From Nostocaceae cyanobacterium CSSed10_463m (GTDB lineage: Bacteria; Cyanobacteriota; Cyanobacteriia; Cyanobacteriales; Nostocaceae): a stretch of DNA of 8,523 nucleotides. Within the stretch, counting starts at the first letter, position 1, and each line of letters starts with the position of its first letter. Below, piece by piece: positions 1 through 5,617 of the stretch. Below the pieces are notes generated by a model. It did not search any database. It saw only the letters and a program-made list of their open reading frames with translations, and was not told the DNA's origin. The stretch spans positions 1 through 8,523 of the forward strand of contig PWQB01000428.1 in the NCBI GenBank assembly GCA_003556955.1, in the 5' to 3' direction. The position numbers and the translations under genes were made by a program.

Positions 1-347
1 ACAAAACCGTTAGCCGATTTACCATTACTTGAGGATAAAGATTCATCAGATTCGGGTGTGAACATCAACATCGGTGAGAGATTGATAGTTCCATAAGTAC
101 CACTACCTGCTAAAACTTCCCGTAAAAAAGTGTCTTCCCAATTGGGGGGACTAGCGATAATGCGATCATTTGCAGTTCCCAATGCTACATCTGTCAGCAT
201 ACAGAAAAAGCGCGATCGCAATCCATGCACAACTAAAAATTTACCCACCCGCATATCTTCAACCGAAATATCTGGGTGTAGTCGTACTTCTAATCCCCCA
301 GTCAGAGAACCTTCTATTACCGAACCTAATGGTTGTGCCGACTTCAT
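1..347 (-). CDS. HerA/DUF87-type ATPase with HAS-barrel-like N-terminus (partial, 3' end outside window)
   Basis: Reading the minus strand from 347 gives 115 codons that stay open to the window edge. The protein begins MKSAQPLGSVIEGSLTGG and continues with LEVRLHPDISVEDMRVGKFL and a Gly/Ser stretch near SGTYGTINLSPMLMF. This resembles the N-terminal beta-barrel (HAS barrel) region of cyanobacterial HerA/DUF87 ATP-binding proteins. Relatives are hexameric DNA-translocating ATPases, often working with a NurA nuclease. The Walker motifs would lie beyond the left edge, so ATPase activity is inferred from family resemblance only. The start is well fixed: an in-frame TAA lies two codons upstream (351-353), and no ATG between it and 347 is possible. 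No clear Shine-Dalgarno precedes it. The GST gene lies 169 bp upstream on the same strand; co-transcription is possible but unproven. A HIP1 site (212-219) lies within the gene. Confidence 0.7.
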   Translation of the reverse strand, partial: MKSAQPLGSVIEGSLTGGLEVRLHPDISVEDMRVGKFLVVHGLRSRFFCMLTDVALGTANDRIIASPPNWEDTFLREVLAGSGTYGTINLSPMLMFTPESDESLSSSNGKSANGF

Positions 348-516
348 ATCTTAAGCGCTAAGTGCTGAGAGCTTGATCATGAGTCTCTATATTTATGGTT
401 TCTGATTAACAAACCACACCAGGCACAGAGAACACTGAGAAGTCAGAAAAACAGAGGTTTTTTACTTGAGTTTTGAGGATGTTTTTTGACAATCCCTCAG
501 CTTATCATCCCATCAT

Positions 517-1308
517 CTAGTCAATTTGAATAGCAGTTGGTGCTGATCCAGAGGTGGGTAAACTAATTAATGGTTTACGGAATTGAGCATATAGGCGATC
601 GCGCCAAGAAAAGAATAGTTCATAATTAGGATTATCTGCCAATCCTGGTACACCTTTACCGCGCAGTCCGGCTGGTAAATCAAGATAAGGAACTTCCGGG
701 AACTTCAGCAATATAGATAAACTAGCCACTGCTAAGTCAGCTAAAGTTGGTTCATCTCCGGTTAAATAGGGACTATCCGCTAATATTAGTGTCAGTGATT
801 CTAAGTCTTGTTTCAAGTCGGCGATCGCTGATTTAATCACATCAGGGCTATAACCCACACCAAAACCCAAAACAGTCAACACATCACTGGGGACACCAGC
901 CACAAGAGTTTTGAATATATCCGGTGTAGAATTTGGTAATAAAGACTTGCGGAAATTTTGGTCTTGACTAATAGCCGAAAACAGCGCCTTTCTGCCTTTG
1001 ACACCGATGGACTCATCCGCCCATTCTTCCATCAATAAGCATAAACCCCGTTTTTTAGGATCTTGAGGTATGAGTGGGCGCTCAGGATATTCTAAATCTA
1101 AATATTTAGCAATTTCGGTAGAATCTACAATATATCTACTACCATCTTTTAAAACAGGCACTTGTTTTTGTCCAGTTAGCCGGAATAAATCCACCTGTCC
1201 CATGCCTGGCGTAACTTCTATTTTACGGTAATCCAGACCTTTATAATCTAGAATTAGCCTGACTTTTTCTGAGTAGTGAGATAATTCCCATTGGTACAAT
1301 TCTAACAT
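517..1308 (-). CDS. Glutathione S-transferase family protein
   Basis: This 263-residue protein has a thioredoxin-fold GST N-terminal domain (about residues 1-75) followed by an all-helical C-terminal domain (about 85-250). Visible N-domain marks are the opening MLELYQWELSHYSEKVR, the cis-proline segment QVPVLKDG (V50-P51), and the gamma-glutamyl-binding D62-S63 in VDSTEIAKYLD. The position of the CxxC/SxxC motif in glutaredoxin-like members is occupied by S10-H-Y-S13, so a Ser rather than a Cys would activate glutathione, if the enzyme is a true transferase. The C-terminal domain holds SPYLTGDEPTLADLAVAS, the usual N-capping/hydrophobic-staple region of GSTs. The protein is somewhat longer than the usual 200-230 residues because of a mid-domain stretch (about 115-165) and a Pro/Ser-rich tail. 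It is probably a cytosolic detoxification or redox enzyme with unknown substrate. No clear Shine-Dalgarno is seen. HIP1 sites lie at 595-602 and 821-828. Confidence 0.88.
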   Translation of the reverse strand: MLELYQWELSHYSEKVRLILDYKGLDYRKIEVTPGMGQVDLFRLTGQKQVPVLKDGSRYIVDSTEIAKYLDLEYPERPLIPQDPKKRGLCLLMEEWADESIGVKGRKALFSAISQDQNFRKSLLPNSTPDIFKTLVAGVPSDVLTVLGFGVGYSPDVIKSAIADLKQDLESLTLILADSPYLTGDEPTLADLAVASLSILLKFPEVPYLDLPAGLRGKGVPGLADNPNYELFFSWRDRLYAQFRKPLISLPTSGSAPTAIQID

Positions 1309-1668
1309 AAGCTAGATTTTTCACAAATTCATTGGACAACGCTCTCATTGTATCTTTAGTTCAAGTAATTTTCCTGAGAAAATCAGCAATTTATTTCAAA
1401 ATTCCACGACAAAATCAGTAATTTTCTGGCTAATTGTAGGTAATTAGATGATTTTTATGAAAAACTTATATATTTAATTTACAGAAGAAGAAAAGGGTCA
1501 ACGGGCAAGGCAGAAGAGGAATACTTGTTAAGTAACGGGCAGTTTAAAGTAATTTCTTACTCCCCCTTGCTCCCCGGACTCTTTTCTAGATGTTTTATTT
1601 AGATTATTTGGGTAACGAAGTGTTATAAATCTTTATGTGACCTGTAAACCTGAAGAAAAACAAAATTT
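1309..1668. other. Divergent intergenic region between GST and fasciclin genes
   Basis: This 360-bp AT-rich spacer must hold the promoters of both flanking genes. On the minus strand a TACAAT hexamer (1347-1352), 38 bp before the GST start, is a possible -10 without a good -35. On the plus strand TATAAA (1624-1629) is a possible -10 for the fasciclin gene, again without a convincing -35. Two 14-bp near-identical direct repeats, AAAATCAG(C/T)AATTT, lie 32 bp apart (1379-1392 and 1411-1424). The part from about 1487 to 1585 (purine-rich, then CCCCCTTGCTCCCC) looks like decayed intergenic repeat material. No protein-coding frame or RNA gene is apparent. Confidence 0.5.
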
Positions 1669-2349
1669 ATGAAGGCAAATTACCGCAAATTGTTGACCAA
1701 GTTCGCAGGAGTAGTAGGGTTAGCGAGCGTTAGTCTCTTAGTTACTTTACCAGCTGGAGCTAATGAATCCACCAAGAATTTAGTAGCACAATCAGGTAGT
1801 GGAGTCCTAAATCCTAGACCCAGCATTTTTAATGAGCCTCCCTATAACCGTGGTACTCGGACTGCACCTCCAGACCGTACACCCAGAGTTACACCTCCAA
1901 CGACTCCTCCCGCACCAGGAGCAACGGACACTCAAAAGCAAACCTTGTTACAATTGGCAGAGTCTAGCCCTAACTTTTCAACCTTAACGGCGGCTTTAAA
2001 AGCAGCCGGATTGACAGACGTTTTAAAAGGTAACGACAATTTAACGGTTTTTGCTCCCACTAACGCTGCATTTGCCAAATTACCGCAAGATGCTGTGAGA
2101 GACTTGTTAAAGCCAGAAAATAAAGAAATTTTGCTGAAGCTGTTAACTTATCATGTCGTCAGTGGTACAGTTCTATCTACTGACTTGTCATCTGGTGAAG
2201 TGCAAAGCTTAGAAGGTGGAGCAATCAGCGTCACAGTTAGCCCTAATGGTGTGATGGTAAATGATGCCAACGTAGTGCAGGCAGATATCAAAGCTCGTAA
2301 TGGTGTCATCCACGCAATTGATCAGGTGATTCTACCTCCTGACTTGTAG
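1669..2349 (+). CDS. Secreted fasciclin (FAS1) domain protein
   Basis: The 226-residue protein starts with a Sec signal peptide: a basic N-terminus (MKANYRKLLTK), a hydrophobic core (about 12-28), and a likely signal peptidase I site after A29-G-A31, before NEST. A low-complexity Pro/Thr/Arg linker follows (about 48-86). One FAS1 domain fills about residues 90-226. It has the H1 box TVFAPTNAAFAKLP (126-139), the central YH motif in LTYHVVSGTV (159-168), and the H2 box NGVIHAIDQVILP (211-223). Single-domain bacterial FAS1 proteins are secreted or surface proteins linked to adhesion or extracellular matrix, so a periplasmic or cell-surface role is inferred. The domain ends at the stop codon, so the gene looks complete. 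Only a weak purine tract (GAAGAAAAAC) precedes the ATG. The gene appears monocistronic: it is divergent from GST and more than 600 bp from the next gene. Confidence 0.93.
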   Translation: MKANYRKLLTKFAGVVGLASVSLLVTLPAGANESTKNLVAQSGSGVLNPRPSIFNEPPYNRGTRTAPPDRTPRVTPPTTPPAPGATDTQKQTLLQLAESSPNFSTLTAALKAAGLTDVLKGNDNLTVFAPTNAAFAKLPQDAVRDLLKPENKEILLKLLTYHVVSGTVLSTDLSSGEVQSLEGGAISVTVSPNGVMVNDANVVQADIKARNGVIHAIDQVILPPDL

Positions 2350-2369
2350 GTTTGCAGCAGAAGTACAGC

Positions 2370-2383
2370 AAAAGTCAAAAGTC
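2370..2383. repeat. Short heptanucleotide tandem repeat (AAAAGTC x2)
   Basis: Two perfect AAAAGTC units lie 20 bp after the fasciclin stop codon. The same heptamer recurs at 3864-3890, upstream of the Hli gene. It belongs to the type of heptameric short tandem repeats found between genes in Nostoc and relatives. Confidence 0.5.
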
Positions 2384-2544
2384 AAATGCTGGCTGTGAAT
2401 TGGGTTTGAACTTTTTTTATGTTCTCAGCACCCTGTCCATTGCCATAAAATCAGATTTGGAATTACAGCACTTTGCAAGCAAATAAAGTACACATTTTAA
2501 AATTCTAAATCTTTTGGGGTGGGCATCCTGCCCATCCTTGTTTC

Positions 2545-2677
2545 TGACTTTTCAAGGGATCTGGAAAACCCCGCTTCCATTCCTCTCCCCTGCAAGGAGA
2601 GAGGCTTTAAAATTTCCCCCTTCCCTGGTAGGGAAGGGGGTTAGGGGGTTAGGTTTCGCACATAACGTGAAAAGTCA
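2545..2677. repeat. Dispersed palindromic repeat, possible MITE-like element
   Basis: A perfect 10-bp inverted pair, TGACTTTTCA (2545-2554) and TGAAAAGTCA (2668-2677), encloses two internal hairpins. One is CTCTCC/GGAGAG (2583-2601). The other is a perfect 11-bp stem with a 3-base loop, CCCCCTTCCCT-ggt-AGGGAAGGGGG (2616-2640). An 8-bp direct repeat ATCCTTGT lies just outside both ends (2534-2541 and 2679-2686), though offset by 3 bases on one side and 1 on the other. From memory, the CCCCCTTCCCT hairpin followed by TTAGGGGGTTAGG is common between genes of Nostoc-type genomes. Treating the whole block as one mobile unit is inference. Confidence 0.5.
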
Positions 2678-2899
2678 GATCCTTGTGTACCTTAATTCAG
2701 ATAATGTCCACCTAATCGTGAATTCCTACACCCTTTGAATCTAAAATCTACCAAAAGAGGGATAGACGGAGAAACATAAATATACATTGGCTTAACATAA
2801 CTTTTTATAACAGTTTTTTTAACTCATCCCCTAATAATTGAAATTATGTGTCACAATTGATTTTGAGAATTTATTCGGCGACAGCGTTTGTTTTTAGTA

Positions 2900-2927
2900 T
2901 TGACAGGCTTTTTTCTTGTGGTATTTA
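2900..2927 (+). promoter_or_regulatory. Probable promoter of the RRM RNA-binding protein gene
   Basis: A consensus -35 box TTGACA (2900-2905) is separated by 16 bp from TATTTA (2922-2927), a fair -10. Transcription would start near 2934, giving a leader of about 50 nt. A hairpin (2942-2961) and a good Shine-Dalgarno GGAG (2972-2975, 7 nt before the ATG) lie in that leader. Confidence 0.55.
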
Positions 2928-2941
2928 CAGACTTTTCTCCG

Positions 2942-2961
2942 AAATGTAAATCTCTACATTT
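2942..2961 (+). promoter_or_regulatory. Leader hairpin upstream of the RRM gene Shine-Dalgarno
   Basis: AAATGTA (2942-2948) pairs perfectly with TACATTT (2955-2961) around a 6-base loop, 10 nt before GGAG. The stem is A/U-rich and would melt easily, so temperature-dependent control is possible. Some cyanobacterial rbp genes are cold-induced, which makes this plausible, but the role here is inferred. Confidence 0.35.
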
Positions 2962-2982
2962 TTGTAATTTTGGAGACAATTA

Positions 2983-3291
2983 ATGTCAATTTATATAGGC
3001 AATCTATCTTACGACGTAACTCAAGAAGCCCTGAGTGGTGTATTTGAAGAGTACGGTACTGTAAGACGAGTTCAAATACCTACTGACCGTGAAACAGGTC
3101 GTGTACGTGTATTTGCTTTTGTAGAAATGAGTTCAGAAGCTGAAGAAGCAGCAGCCATTGAAGCCCTAGATGGTGCTGAATGGATGGGACGCGACATGAA
3201 AGTAAATAAAGCTAAACCCAAAGAAGATAGAGGTGGTTCCTTTGGTGGTAACCGTGGCGGTGGTGGAAACTTCCGTAACAACCGTTATTAA
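2983..3291 (+). CDS. rbp: Cyanobacterial RRM-type RNA-binding protein with glycine-rich tail
   Basis: This 102-residue protein has one RNA recognition motif (about residues 1-80) and a short Gly/Asn/Arg-rich tail (84-102). This is the layout of cyanobacterial Rbp proteins, which bind single-stranded RNA and are often cold- or stress-induced. RNP2 is IYIGNL (3-8). RNP1 is RVFAFVEM (42-49). The usual second residue of RNP1 is Gly (RGFAFVEM); here it is Val43, encoded by GTA, while the aromatic residues F44 and F46 that stack on RNA are kept. The segment DGAEWMGRDMKVNKAKP (63-79) is typical of the family. Translation is supported by GGAG seven bases before the ATG and by a good upstream promoter. 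In some cyanobacteria rpsU follows rbp; here the next gene is a convergent Hli gene instead. The family is clear, but the paralogue letter cannot be assigned. Confidence 0.95.
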   Translation: MSIYIGNLSYDVTQEALSGVFEEYGTVRRVQIPTDRETGRVRVFAFVEMSSEAEEAAAIEALDGAEWMGRDMKVNKAKPKEDRGGSFGGNRGGGGNFRNNRY

Positions 3292-3297
3292 GAATTA

Positions 3298-3331
3298 GGG
3301 ACAAGGGGGAATAAATTTATCCCCCAGTCCC
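3298..3331 (+). terminator. Terminator-like hairpin after the RRM gene
   Basis: Seven bases after the stop codon, GGGAC (3298-3302) pairs with GTCCC (3327-3331), and inside it GGGGGA (3305-3310) pairs with TCCCCC (3320-3325). A small internal loop separates the two stems. The T-tract after it is weak (TCTTGATTTT), so it may act as an mRNA 3'-end stabiliser rather than an efficient terminator. Confidence 0.45.
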
Positions 3332-3392
3332 CAAGTCTTGATTTTCCCAGGTTTTAAAACCGAGGATTAAATAAATATAGAAACTCCGAACC

Positions 3393-3484
3393 CAATACTG
3401 TTCGGTTAAGCAAATTCGTGAGCCGAAAACCCTTGTAGAGACGTTCCATGGAACGTCTCTACATCCCTTAACCGAAAGGTATTG
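3393..3484. mobile_element. 92-bp MITE-like element with 18-bp terminal inverted repeats and 10-bp target duplication
   Basis: The left end CAATACTGTTCGGTTAAG (3393-3410) and right end CTTAACCGAAAGGTATTG (3467-3484) are inverted repeats matching at 16 of 18 positions. The 10-bp sequence ACTCCGAACC directly abuts both ends (3383-3392 and 3485-3494), as expected for a target-site duplication. The element has no coding capacity, so any movement would have needed a transposase supplied from elsewhere. A perfect 30-bp palindrome (3434-3463) lies off-centre inside. The transposase family cannot be named from this sequence; a 10-bp duplication is compatible with IS4-like elements among others. Confidence 0.75.
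3434..3463. repeat. Perfect 30-bp palindrome inside the MITE
   Basis: TGTAGAGACGTTCCA (3434-3448) is followed with no spacer by its exact reverse complement (3449-3463). From memory, the GTAGAGACGTTCC palindrome is a highly repeated intergenic motif in heterocystous cyanobacteria. It may be a separate repeat nested in the MITE or a normal part of it. Confidence 0.8.
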
Positions 3485-3556
3485 ACTCCGAACCAGGCCT
3501 AGACCATGTTCGGAGTTTCTTAGTTTTTAGGTGAAACGGGAAAGCTCTATATCAAT

Positions 3557-3727
3557 TTAGAGGATACCCCAAAAGTGAAGGAAACCTTGACCGGAGAACA
3601 CTTCCAGGAGAATAGCGGAGATAAAACCAATCATTGCAAAGCGACCGTTCCAGTTTTCGCTTTGAGAAGTGAATCCCCAACCTGAAGTGTTAGGGTCTTT
3701 TGAAGTGGCATTCTTAGTATCTGGCAT
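3557..3727 (-). CDS. hli: High-light-inducible (Hli/Scp) single-helix chlorophyll-binding protein
   Basis: A 56-residue protein starting [13 protein letters not shown] is read from 3727 to the TAA at 3557-3559. It carries the Hli/LHC signature [12 protein letters not shown] (24-35), in which E24, N27 and R29 match the conserved chlorophyll-binding and salt-bridge residues of the ExxNGRxAMIGF motif. The single membrane helix spans about 30-45 ([16 protein letters not shown]), followed by a short tail [11 protein letters not shown]. Relatives sit in the thylakoid membrane and protect or assemble photosystem II and chlorophyll-binding proteins under strong light or other stress. AGGA (3737-3740) lies nine bases before the ATG, and an in-frame TAA a few codons upstream rules out a long extension. 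A perfect HLR1-type site (3767-3784) supports light-dependent control. The shared terminator region lies 36 bp beyond the stop. The letter of the hli paralogue cannot be assigned. Confidence 0.95.
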   Translation of the reverse strand: MPDTKNATSKDPNTSGWGFTSQSENWNGRFAMIGFISAILLEVFSGQGFLHFWGIL

Positions 3728-3766
3728 AGTTAGTATTCCTAATTTTTATGTGGCAAAAATTGCGGT

Positions 3767-3784
3767 TATGTAAACTAATGTAAC
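3767..3784 (-). promoter_or_regulatory. HLR1 element (RpaB-type site) upstream of the Hli gene
   Basis: The minus strand reads GTTACATTAGTTTACATA. This fits the HLR1 consensus of two (G/T)TTACA(T/A)(T/A) repeats two bases apart at every defined position. It lies 40-57 bp before the Hli start codon. HLR1 is the binding site of the response regulator RpaB, which controls high-light genes in cyanobacteria. The second repeat could overlap the -35 box, which would suit repression under low light; the -10 box is not clear. Confidence 0.75.
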
Positions 3785-3834
3785 AGAGATTTACGAAAAT
3801 GCAATACAAAAACCCCACAAGAATTGAGGTAATT

Positions 3835-3846
3835 ACCGTATACGGT
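3835..3846. repeat. 12-bp perfect palindrome ACCGTATACGGT
   Basis: This is a perfect palindrome between the Hli gene and the 3' end of the ligase gene, 108 bp or more upstream of the Hli start. It could be a dimeric regulator site or a remnant repeat. Nothing else supports a specific role. Confidence 0.35.
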
Positions 3847-3863
3847 GGCTAGTACCGCAGGGT

Positions 3864-3890
3864 AGAAGTCAAAAGTCAAAAGTCAAAAAG
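3864..3890. repeat. Heptanucleotide tandem repeat (AAAAGTC family)
   Basis: About four heptads lie in a row: AGAAGTC, AAAAGTC, AAAAGTC, then AAAAAG. It is the same unit as at 2370-2383, and lies 60 bp beyond the 3' end of the ligase gene. Confidence 0.6.
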
Positions 3891-3948
3891 CTGACTCTAT
3901 AGGCTTTTCATAGATTGCTGATGGTTGTCTTATTTACGCTGTGCTGTA

Positions 3949-5472
3949 CTAGTTTGATCTACGTGTATAACGATGTTTCACGCCAATGGGGAAATATTCT
4001 GAATCACCCATTGGGGCTAAGGTGACTTGTGGCCTTTGATATTCTGGGGAAACATAGTTAGCAAACTCGCTGTTGAGGCGCAATAGTTGGGAAAGAATTG
4101 AGGCTGTTATAGCTTGTCGCTTGTCTTCACTACTTTCTACCCCTGGTGCTAACTCTACAACTACAGCTAAAAATCGGTTCTTGTCTGCATCTTCTTTCAC
4201 CTGTAAGACGAACTTCCCTGTTACCCATTCCGGAATTTCGCCTTGTTCTAATCCGACTGTGACATTTTCAGGATAAATATTCGCACCAAAGAACGACACT
4301 GTAAAGTTAGAGCGTCCGAAAACATAGACAAAAGGTAAGGGATGAATTCCTCTGGGTAATTGCTGAGTTTGAGAACGCAGATTTTCCACAGGATCAAATC
4401 CCCACTTAGCCAAGAACTCAAGCATGGTATTGTAACTGATGATTCCGCCAGTATCCATGATGTTATAGCGGATTAAAGGAATACCATTATCTCCAGAAAA
4501 CAGCAACGCGTCATCCTCAACTTCAAACAAGCGACTACTGGGGTCATATTGTACTAATGTGGGTAAACGAGATTCCCCAAATAAAGCTTTTGCTGCATCT
4601 GGATTTTTTGCCAAAAAACGACGAATACAGATACTCAAGGGTGTTTCATTACCCAATACACCTGCATCCGCAGTACCGTAAAGTGATGCAGAGTCATAAC
4701 AGGGATTTTCCGCCCCAACTCTCTCACCCACTAAACTCCGCCATTCTTCACTGAATACTTCTCCCGCCATAACTAATTTAATCTGATATTGCTGCCATTC
4801 CACACCACTGGCAATACCAGTATCAATAACATCTTTGAGAAATGGGGGATATCCTAGTAATACTACTTGATCAAACGCTCCGCCTATTTCCTGTATAATA
4901 CGCAAAATTTCTGCTTTATTATTACCGGGGGTAATTACAGTTAAGGGATATCCTTTACTGGCAAGATAGCGACAGCAATTAGTGGTGAACATTCCACCGA
5001 CCCAAGTTCCTAATGAGAAACAAATTATCCCTAAAGTACGTCTGATATCGGCATAAAAACTATCATAAAAAATTTGTTCAAATCTGGTAGCAATTTGCAG
5101 TTCATCAGTGAAGAAACGCGGCCAAAATGTGGGTTTACCTGTGGAACCAGATGAAGCTGCTATCATATCGCAGGTTTCTAACTGGCCGTAACGGCACAAT
5201 TGAGCTAAAGGATAACGGGATATATAATTTTCTTTGTTGATTACAGGTAGTTTCTGAAAGTCTTCAAATGTTCGGATAGCCGTGGGATCAATGTTTTGCG
5301 CTGCTAAATAAGCTTTGTATGCAGGTACATTGGCAGCTACATCGTAAAATAAATTTAAGGCTGTTGATTGACTGGGAATGTTGAGATGTTGTTGTAGTAG
5401 TGTTTCTAAGGGAGTAGACACAAAATCTTCAAATGCTTGAATAGCTCGCGTTATTTGTGATTTGTCCTTCAT
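3949..5472 (-). CDS. Phenylacetate-CoA ligase-like (PaaK/CapK-type) adenylate-forming enzyme
   Basis: This 507-residue protein of the ANL adenylating superfamily is most like PaaK-type ligases, which activate a carboxylate with ATP and usually transfer it to CoA. Family marks in order are: an N-terminal helical part with FEDFQKLPVINKENY (69-83), the ATP-phosphate loop SSGSTGKPT (107-115), the A5-like motif LYGTADAG (264-271), the A7-like RYNIMDTGG with D340, the hinge GRSN (386-389) followed by FFGANIYPENV, and a C-terminal subdomain ending near PIGVKHRYTRR, where K499 is a candidate catalytic lysine. Its length is slightly above the 430-450 residues of classical PaaK. No phenylacetate-degradation genes are nearby, so the substrate is unknown and the name describes only the fold. 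AGGA lies eight bases before the ATG. The gene is divergent from the first kinase gene (145 bp between starts). Confidence 0.85.
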   Translation of the reverse strand: MKDKSQITRAIQAFEDFVSTPLETLLQQHLNIPSQSTALNLFYDVAANVPAYKAYLAAQNIDPTAIRTFEDFQKLPVINKENYISRYPLAQLCRYGQLETCDMIAASSGSTGKPTFWPRFFTDELQIATRFEQIFYDSFYADIRRTLGIICFSLGTWVGGMFTTNCCRYLASKGYPLTVITPGNNKAEILRIIQEIGGAFDQVVLLGYPPFLKDVIDTGIASGVEWQQYQIKLVMAGEVFSEEWRSLVGERVGAENPCYDSASLYGTADAGVLGNETPLSICIRRFLAKNPDAAKALFGESRLPTLVQYDPSSRLFEVEDDALLFSGDNGIPLIRYNIMDTGGIISYNTMLEFLAKWGFDPVENLRSQTQQLPRGIHPLPFVYVFGRSNFTVSFFGANIYPENVTVGLEQGEIPEWVTGKFVLQVKEDADKNRFLAVVVELAPGVESSEDKRQAITASILSQLLRLNSEFANYVSPEYQRPQVTLAPMGDSEYFPIGVKHRYTRRSN

Positions 5473-5509
5473 GAGGTTGATCCTTAGTTGTTAATAATAT
5501 CTTTGCTAT

Positions 5510-5526
5510 TATCAGATGTTCTGATA
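5510..5526. promoter_or_regulatory. Candidate operator in the ligase-kinase divergent promoter region
   Basis: TATCAGA (5510-5516) and TCTGATA (5520-5526) form a perfect 7-bp inverted repeat with a 3-base spacer, 38 bp upstream of the ligase start. On the minus strand it overlaps GATAAT, a possible -10 box for the ligase gene, so a bound dimer could block transcription. The regulator is unknown. Confidence 0.35.
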
Positions 5527-5617
5527 CTTTTGATCACCCAACCGTTGAGACAATAACCGTAACGGCTGCTGCTTCAGTTGTAGTAAGTTATAAAACCTTA
5601 GTTGAGCCTTTAGCATC

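Larger units (their letters stand above)
2350..2982. other. Repeat-rich intergenic region upstream of the RRM gene
   Basis: These 633 bp carry no credible gene. In order they contain two AAAAGTC heptamers (2370-2383), a short hairpin TGGGCAtccTGCCCA (2520-2534), a palindromic repeat cluster (2545-2677), and an AT-rich stretch of about 200 bp with nothing recognisable. The RRM gene promoter and leader follow from 2900. An open frame at 2514-2738 lies across the repeats and is not a gene. Confidence 0.6.
3379..3520. terminator. Bidirectional terminator interrupted by a MITE
   Basis: The arms AGAAACTCCGAAC (3379-3391) and GTTCGGAGTTTCT (3508-3520) are perfect 13-bp inverted repeats. On the plus strand the right arm is followed by TAGTTTTTAG, and on the minus strand the left arm is followed by a T-rich stretch (3361-3378). 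This suits a shared terminator for the convergent RRM and Hli genes. If the 92-bp insert and one 10-bp duplicate are removed, the arms flank a 14-base loop. In the present state, the right-hand duplicate (3485-3493) can still form a 9-bp stem with 3508-3516. Confidence 0.72.

Noticed and set aside
130..361. Open frames on the plus strand at 130-354 and 170-361
   Set aside because: They lie opposite the well-supported HerA-like reading frame, lack a ribosome site, and their translations show no domain pattern.
362..388. Inverted repeat around TGATCA as a terminator or operator near the ATPase start
   Set aside because: The arms are imperfect and short, and no T-tract follows.
2366..2417. Possible terminator of the fasciclin gene: CAGCA/TGCTG stem with a later T-run
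   Set aside because: The stem is only 5 bp, with a 17-base loop, and the T-run starts about 18 bases after it.
2514..2738. 74-codon open frame
   Set aside because: It runs through the palindromic repeat block; its sequence simply translates the hairpins, with no plausible ribosome site.
3072..3281. Open frame antisense to the RRM gene
   Set aside because: It is the complement of a strongly supported gene, and its Pro-rich start mirrors the glycine-rich tail codons.
3864..3890. CRISPR-like array from the repeated AAAAGTC
   Set aside because: The units are contiguous heptamers without spacers; this is a simple tandem repeat.
4073..4754. Plus-strand open frames at 4073-4276 and 4557-4754
   Set aside because: Both lie inside the ligase gene on the other strand, whose motifs are intact throughout.
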